From the NCBI GenBank assembly GCA_016929525.1, contig JAFGIP010000007.1, positions 1-39,204 on the forward strand: a stretch of 39,204 nt of DNA, read 5' to 3'. The notes beneath the pieces were generated by a model that did no database searches, had not been told where the DNA came from, and saw only the letters and a list, made by a program, of their open reading frames with translations. The first letter of the stretch is position 1; every line of letters starts with the position of its first letter. Below are positions 35,390 to 39,204 of the stretch, piece by piece. Both the position numbers and the translations under genes were made by a program. The DNA comes from Bacteroidales bacterium (GTDB lineage: Bacteria > Bacteroidota > Bacteroidia > Bacteroidales > UBA10428).

Positions 35390-35785
35390 ATGTTGAGACA
35401 TATAGCATTAGAAATTAAGGAATCTGATCTTCGGGATTTTTATATTGAAATTCTTGGAGGGAAAATTACAAGAGAGTTCACTCTTAACGAGAGTGATGCA
35501 AAAAAAATCTTCAATATCTCAGGCCCTTTAAATGTTTATGAACTTGCTATAGGCAATTTGAAATTTGAGCTTTTTATACATGATTCTCTTGAACAGGACA
35601 GTCTTCAACACATTTGTGTTCAGATGGATAATCCCTCAGAAGTATTCTCAAAAGCTATTGAAATGAAATATAAGACCCATTTAAGAAAAAATAATGAAAG
35701 AGAAACCTATTTCATTAAGGATAATAATGGTAATCTGTTTGAAATAAAAAAGAAAGAGGAATGTCACGAGCAATTTGTAAGCTAA
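35390..35785 (+). CDS. VOC (glyoxalase/bleomycin-resistance) superfamily protein
   Basis: A 131-residue protein with the two beta-alpha-beta-beta-beta halves of the vicinal-oxygen-chelate fold. The first starts MLRHIALEI and includes FYIEILGG; the second includes LQHICVQMDN and ends YFIKDNNGNLFEIKK. Possible metal ligands are His4, His in LQHIC and Glu near the end. Family members are metal-dependent isomerases, dioxygenases or binding proteins. It starts 4 bases after def, hence the same operon. The substrate cannot be named. Confidence 0.8.
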   Translation: MLRHIALEIKESDLRDFYIEILGGKITREFTLNESDAKKIFNISGPLNVYELAIGNLKFELFIHDSLEQDSLQHICVQMDNPSEVFSKAIEMKYKTHLRKNNERETYFIKDNNGNLFEIKKKEECHEQFVS

Positions 35786-35806
35786 AAAATTAAAAATAAA
35801 TCTGTT

Positions 35807-35935
35807 ATGAAGTTATTATTAAAGCGACTTGAAATAATTGTCATAATTGCCAGTTTACTGATTCTGAGCTCATGTTTTGCACAGAAACATCATAAACAGG
35901 TACCCTGTCCATGTGAAAAAAGGCAGAAGCGTTAA
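35807..35935 (+). CDS. 42-residue Cys-Pro-Cys mini-lipoprotein
   Basis: A short gene between the VOC and thioesterase genes. The product has a basic N-terminus, a hydrophobic core (LEIIVIIASLLIL) and a lipobox LSSC with Cys23. A 19-residue mature part follows, KHHKQVPCPCEKRQKR at its end, with two His and a CPC motif (Cys34, Cys36). As a lipoprotein it would sit in the inner or outer membrane with a small His/Cys head able to bind a metal ion. No family recognised. The coding call rests on the clean signal peptide and operon spacing. Confidence 0.65.
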   Translation: MKLLLKRLEIIVIIASLLILSSCFAQKHHKQVPCPCEKRQKR

Positions 35936-35984
35936 GAATTATTATAACCCATATAAGTATTTAAATTAAATATTGAGCTTTTAA

Positions 35985-36404
35985 ATGATAACCGGCGAAC
36001 TCCAGATCCGACCCCGATACGGTGAAGTAGACCAAATGGGATATGTTTACCATGCAAACTATGTAAGCTATTGTCACCAGGCACGTACCGAACTGCTTCG
36101 TAAATATGGAATCAACGACAGTGTGCTTGAAGAAAATAATGTTATACTGCCGGTAATTTCTTTCAGCATAAAATATCTGAAACCCGCATTTTATGATGAA
36201 CCATTAACAATAAAAACAACGGTACATGAATTCCCTGAAGTACGCTTCAATTTTGAATTTGAAATATTCAATCAGGAAAATATAAAAGTAAGCACAGCGA
36301 AATCAACTATTGTATTCGCAGACAGCACTTCACGGTTTCCTATGGGCGTGCCGGATTTTGTAGAAAAATCACTTAGAAAATTTTTTAAACCTATCTTATT
36401 ATGA
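35985..36404 (+). CDS. Acyl-CoA thioesterase, YbgC/FadM (4HBT) type
   Basis: A 139-residue hotdog-fold protein. The YbgC signature RYGEVDQMGYVYHANYVSY contains catalytic Asp16 and the His23-x-Asn-Tyr element. Family members hydrolyse short or aromatic acyl-CoA thioesters and often associate with Tol-Pal genes, which are absent here. It overlaps the following gene by four bases (ATGA), tying it to the same transcript. Confidence 0.88.
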   Translation: MITGELQIRPRYGEVDQMGYVYHANYVSYCHQARTELLRKYGINDSVLEENNVILPVISFSIKYLKPAFYDEPLTIKTTVHEFPEVRFNFEFEIFNQENIKVSTAKSTIVFADSTSRFPMGVPDFVEKSLRKFFKPILL

Positions 36405-37183
36405 AAATAACCGTGCTAACTGAGAATTGTGCAGGAGGAGGCTTTCTTGCCGAACACGGATTATCCTATTTAATTGAACAGGATGGAATACATTTATTAT
36501 TTGATACCGGCAGTACCGATGTTTTTTTAAGAAATGCCCGACTTTTAGAAATCGATCTGCAAAACTATGTTGATACAATTGTACTTAGTCATGGTCACTG
36601 GGATCATGGCGACGGACTGAGTTATATAGAAGGAAAAACATTAATAACACATCCCGGTGTATTTATTAAACGGTACCATAAAGGCGATTCGGAAAATCTG
36701 GGTATTTCAATGAGTAAAAAAGAAGTCAGCCAAAAATTCAACCTGGTTCTCTCAGATAAACCATATCACATAAAAGAAGAAATTATTTATCTGGGAGAAA
36801 TACCCAGGATCAATTCTTTTGAATCACAAAAAACCCCGTTTGCAGATGAAAATGGGAAGGATGATTTTGTACCGGACGATTCAGCACTGGCAATTATTCA
36901 AAACAATGAATTAAATATTATTACCGGTTGTTCACATTCCGGAATCTGTAATATTTGCGAACATGCGGTGAAAGTAACAGGTATTAAAAAAATCAATTCT
37001 GTAACGGGTGGGTTTCATTTGAAAAATGATGACGAGCAAACAAAACAGACAATACAATATTTTAAAAACAAAGATATCCGGTATATCTTTCCTTCGCACT
37101 GCACTGCTTTAGCTGCGTTATCAGCTTTTTACAACGAATTTAAAGTTCCTCAGTTGCTGACAGGAGGAATAATAATCATTTGA
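36401..37183 (+). CDS. MBL-fold metallohydrolase (dihydropterin-phosphate synthase-like group)
   Basis: A 260-residue metallo-beta-lactamase-fold protein with the metal motif SHGHWDHGDG (His64, His66, Asp68, His69). The later GCSHSGICN and a C-terminal FPSHCT supply the other ligands. The layout resembles the group annotated as 7,8-dihydropterin-6-methyl-dihydropteroate/RFAP-P synthase-like, named from methanogen work; the bacterial role is unproven. Such genes frequently accompany ferredoxin-MinD/NifX/DUF134 clusters. It is the last gene of the run; 94 bases separate it from the peroxiredoxin. Confidence 0.88.
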   Translation: MKITVLTENCAGGGFLAEHGLSYLIEQDGIHLLFDTGSTDVFLRNARLLEIDLQNYVDTIVLSHGHWDHGDGLSYIEGKTLITHPGVFIKRYHKGDSENLGISMSKKEVSQKFNLVLSDKPYHIKEEIIYLGEIPRINSFESQKTPFADENGKDDFVPDDSALAIIQNNELNIITGCSHSGICNICEHAVKVTGIKKINSVTGGFHLKNDDEQTKQTIQYFKNKDIRYIFPSHCTALAALSAFYNEFKVPQLLTGGIIII

Positions 37184-37277
37184 ACTATTTATTATCAGAA
37201 TGGTTTTATCCTGTAAAATAATATGCAATAATTTTAAATAGTTATCTCAGAAACAAGTTTAATTTAAAATAAGTATT

Positions 37278-38000
37278 ATGGAACAAATTCAAGAACAACA
37301 GGCATTTATTATGCCTCGTATTGGTGATCCTGCACCAGAGTTTAAAGCTGTCACAACGCAAGGTGAAATTAATTTTCCGGCTGATTTTAAAGGCAGCTGG
37401 GTAATTCTGTTCAGTCATCCTGCAGATTTTACTCCTGTATGTACTTCAGAGTTTATGACTTTTGCTACAATGGAAGAGAAATTTGCTAACGCAAACTGTA
37501 AACTCGTTGGCCTTTCGATCGACGGGCTCTATAGCCATATTGCCTGGTTACGGACCATTAAAGAAAAAATCGAATACAAGGGGATGAAAAATGTAGAAGT
37601 AAACTTCCCTCTCATTGAAGATATTAAAATGGATGTAGCAAAAAAATACGGTATGATTCAGCCTAATGAAGATTCAACCAAAGCTGTTCGTGCAGTATTT
37701 TTTATAGCCCCTAAAGGTTTTATCAGAACAATAATTTACTACCCCCTGAGTCTGGGTAGAAATTTTGAAGAACTTTACAGGGTAGTTATTGCACTTCAGG
37801 CAGCTGATGAATTTAAAATTGCTACTCCGGCCGACTGGCAACCCGGTGATGATGTTATCATTTCACCAGCAGGTTCCTGTGGTACAGCGAAGAATCGAAT
37901 GGAAGGCAAAGAGAAAGACCTTGACTGTAAAGACTGGTTTTTCTGTACAAAAAAACTTGATAAGGATACGGTATTGAAAAAGATTCTTAAGAAAGTGTAA
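37278..38000 (+). CDS. Peroxiredoxin, Prx6/archaeal-type
   Basis: A 240-residue AhpC/TSA-family peroxidase. The peroxidatic Cys55 is in the motif HPADFTPVCTSEF. The C-terminal half of the protein is long, and Cys217 and Cys223 lie in DCKDWFFC. The 6-residue spacing of this Cys pair and the length match hexadimeric archaeal peroxiredoxins such as that of Aeropyrum. The first 11 residues may be extra, with ATG at M12 giving MPRIGDPAPEF. It removes hydrogen peroxide; a clear oxygen-defence gene next to an iron-sulfur-rich cluster. Confidence 0.94.
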   Translation: MEQIQEQQAFIMPRIGDPAPEFKAVTTQGEINFPADFKGSWVILFSHPADFTPVCTSEFMTFATMEEKFANANCKLVGLSIDGLYSHIAWLRTIKEKIEYKGMKNVEVNFPLIEDIKMDVAKKYGMIQPNEDSTKAVRAVFFIAPKGFIRTIIYYPLSLGRNFEELYRVVIALQAADEFKIATPADWQPGDDVIISPAGSCGTAKNRMEGKEKDLDCKDWFFCTKKLDKDTVLKKILKKV

Positions 38001-38029
38001 TCTTATTTTAAGTGGTTGCCTAAAAAGTC

Positions 38030-38071
38030 TTTTGTGTGCTTTGTGAATTAACTTTGTGAACTTTGTGGTTG
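38030..38071. repeat. Short TTTGTG direct repeats
   Basis: Four CTTTGTG-like units within 42 bases just downstream of the peroxiredoxin gene. Similar CACAAAG repeats are seen in intergenic DNA of many Bacteroidota. No role assigned. Confidence 0.5.
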
Positions 38072-38174
38072 ATTTAAATATTTGAATTACATAGCCCTAT
38101 TGAATAACTATCGTTTTCAATATTTAATACACACAATTAATTTTTGATTCTTTTTGACTTTTTGGGCAACTCCT

Positions 38175-38627
38175 TTAATAATCTATAGTAATTATCTTCC
38201 CGTCAGTAAAATCAAAAAATCTTTCTTTATTCGCAATTTGCAAGCCTTCAATTAGATCTGCGTCGGAAAAGCCGGCTGCTTTCAAACATGTCGGACACAC
38301 ATATATTCCTACTCTTTTTTCAATTAATCTCCTGAGATAAGTGTGTGCCGACTCAAATTCATTATGAGTAATATCTTTTGAACCGTTTATTACCCATTCT
38401 GCACCTAAAATATCAATATATACAAGCACATCTTTATCAACACTCATTATATCAGCCATTTTAAGTGCCATTAATACTTTATGAGGGTTATTATAGCTCT
38501 CGGTGATATGAATAAATATACCATCAGTGACTGAATCTTCAGAAGAAGACTGTATCATATTTTGTTTGTCTCTACTGCATGAAAATATATAGAAAACAAA
38601 AACAGTAATAATCAGAATATTTTTCAT
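38175..38627 (-). CDS. DsrE/DsrF-like lipoprotein
   Basis: A 150-residue protein with a lipoprotein signal (hydrophobic IITVFVFYIF, lipobox IFSC, Cys17). A DsrE-like domain follows: GIFIHIT..., KVLMALKMADIM, DVLVYIDILGAEWVI, and an active-loop VGIYVCPTCLKAAGF with two cysteines. DsrE-family proteins handle persulfide sulfur or bind small thiols in the cytosol; this one is exported and membrane-anchored, so the partner must be periplasmic. It is on the opposite strand, converging on the peroxiredoxin gene. Confidence 0.85.
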   Translation of the reverse strand: MKNILIITVFVFYIFSCSRDKQNMIQSSSEDSVTDGIFIHITESYNNPHKVLMALKMADIMSVDKDVLVYIDILGAEWVINGSKDITHNEFESAHTYLRRLIEKRVGIYVCPTCLKAAGFSDADLIEGLQIANKERFFDFTDGKIITIDY

Positions 38628-38834
38628 AGGTATAGATTTAGTAATTATTTAACTTTTTAATAAATATCCTTACAGGATTAAATAGAATTACAAGTTACAG
38701 AATTCAATAATTGTTTCAAAGCACAGGGTAAAATGAAGTAAAGAGAAAAGATCCGCCTGTGCTGAAGCTATGGTAGATAAAAGAAATAACAGTGCGCTCG
38801 TCATCACTATTACTCTCGTATTCATCCTGTCTTA

Positions 38835-38976
38835 TGTGGGCATTATCCCGAAATTCTAAAACTTCGTTTTTCAGAATTTCGTGGACCCTCGAAAAATTAT
38901 AGAAATTTTTCGGGGGTGGATTACTCCTCCTGTCAAAAGGCAGGACTCGTGAGCTCATCCCGATTCATATCGGGAT
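38835..38976. repeat. Palindrome-dense non-coding block next to tRNA-Val
   Basis: Within 142 bases there are four hairpins. GAAATTCT/AGAATTTC (38850-38880) has an inner AAAAC/GTTTT. A 13-bp stem around CGAAAAATT/AATTTTTCG spans 38886-38916. CCTGTC-AAAA-GGCAGG lies at 38929-38944. ATCCCGAT-TCAT-ATCGGGAT lies at 38957-38976. The left end TGTGGGCATTA (38835-38845) repeats the 3' end of the tRNA. A frame running leftward from 38958 crosses all stems and is not credible as a gene. The flanks, 38628-38834, hold nothing identifiable. Confidence 0.65.
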
Positions 38977-39020
38977 TCGATTTGAACCACTGATCCTCCC
39001 ATAAGAATATCCTTCAATTT

Positions 39021-39053
39021 AAAAATGGAACCGAAAAACGGTTCCATTTTTTA
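39021..39053 (-). terminator. Terminator of tRNA-Val
   Basis: A perfect 13-bp stem AAAAATGGAACCG/CGGTTCCATTTTT with loop AAAAA (plus strand). Read on the minus strand it lies just past the tRNA 3' end and ends in T residues; it could also act in the other direction. Confidence 0.88.
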
Positions 39054-39057
39054 TTTG

Positions 39058-39132
39058 TGGGCATTACTGGATTCGAACCAGTGACCCCTACCCTGTCAAG
39101 GTAGTGCTCTAAACCAACTGAGCTAAATGCCC
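39058..39132 (-). tRNA. tRNA-Val (anticodon GAC)
   Basis: The minus strand folds into a full 75-nt cloverleaf: acceptor GGGCATT/AATGCCC with discriminator A, D-stem GCTC/GAGC, anticodon stem CTACC/GGTAG with loop TTGACAG (anticodon GAC), a five-base variable loop, and T-arm ACTGG-TTCGAAT-CCAGT. CCA is not encoded (the next bases are CAAA). It is the only intact RNA gene in the window. Confidence 0.96.
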
Positions 39133-39204
39133 TTACTTTATTTTTCAGACAAATACTTCTGATTTGTCGAAATGCCCTAAACCAATCCCGAAAATCTTAT
39201 CACC

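Noticed and set aside
38716-38958. 80-codon frame on the minus strand beside the tRNA
   Set aside because: It runs straight through four hairpin stems whose sequence dictates its residues, and it has no domain. Better explained as non-coding palindromic DNA.

Overview
The window comes from a bacterium of the phylum Bacteroidota, probably an anaerobic or marine relative of the Bacteroidales/Marinilabiliales. Four things point there. A glucanase ends in a type IX secretion (T9SS) C-terminal sorting domain. Two promoters carry the phylum's TAnnTTTG -7 box. The order sppA-lpxK-purine nucleoside phosphorylase is of the Bacteroidales kind, as is the GldA-like ATPase. Shine-Dalgarno sequences are almost absent. 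Genus cannot be set from the sequence alone. There is no rRNA, transposase, integrase or CRISPR array. Everything reads as chromosomal with repeat-rich intergenic gaps.

Layout. 1-2750: a degenerate octamer repeat, an outer-membrane polysaccharide-export lipoprotein, an MNT/HEPN gene pair and a gene-free stretch with small palindromes. 2751-7771: a CPBP membrane protease, a BlaI/M56 (BlaR-like) sensor operon with two clear operators, an MFS transporter, and two copies of a roughly 170-200 bp palindromic repeat element. 7772-14964: housekeeping genes (purine nucleoside phosphorylase, lpxK, sppA, folK, a Bacteroidota hypothetical, radC, a TPR protein). 15408-18266: a small secreted protein with internal repeats, a GldA-like ABC ATPase and metK. 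18342-23022: four nucleotide-sugar genes (UDP-sugar 6-dehydrogenase, WbpB-like oxidase, gmd, fcl) closed by a strong terminator. 23103-27799: gpmA, a two-gene metal-efflux operon (CDF and an HMA-tailed permease), lgt and a GDP-mannose hydrolase-type Nudix protein. 27917-30247: a secreted GH16 glucanase with three CBM6 domains.

30880-37183 is the most interesting part: a compact plus-strand cluster led by a DUF134 regulator. It continues with a NifX-like protein, a DUF5320 protein, a ZIP metal transporter (frameshifted near its end in this sequence), a second NifX-like protein, two ferredoxin-containing MinD/Mrp-type ATPases, an extra peptide deformylase, a VOC protein, a 42-residue Cys-Pro-Cys lipoprotein, a thioesterase and a metallo-beta-lactamase-fold protein. 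The first gene has two identical GAGAATATTCTC palindromes on either side of its -7 box. The parts suggest metal uptake plus assembly or delivery of an iron-sulfur or other metal cofactor under DUF134 control. The substrate and target are unknown, and the inclusion of deformylase, thioesterase and mini-lipoprotein does not fit any pathway I can name.

37278-39204: an archaeal-type peroxiredoxin, a DsrE-like lipoprotein, a palindrome-dense non-coding block, and tRNA-Val(GAC) with its terminator. The block and the tRNA 3' end share an 11-nt direct repeat.
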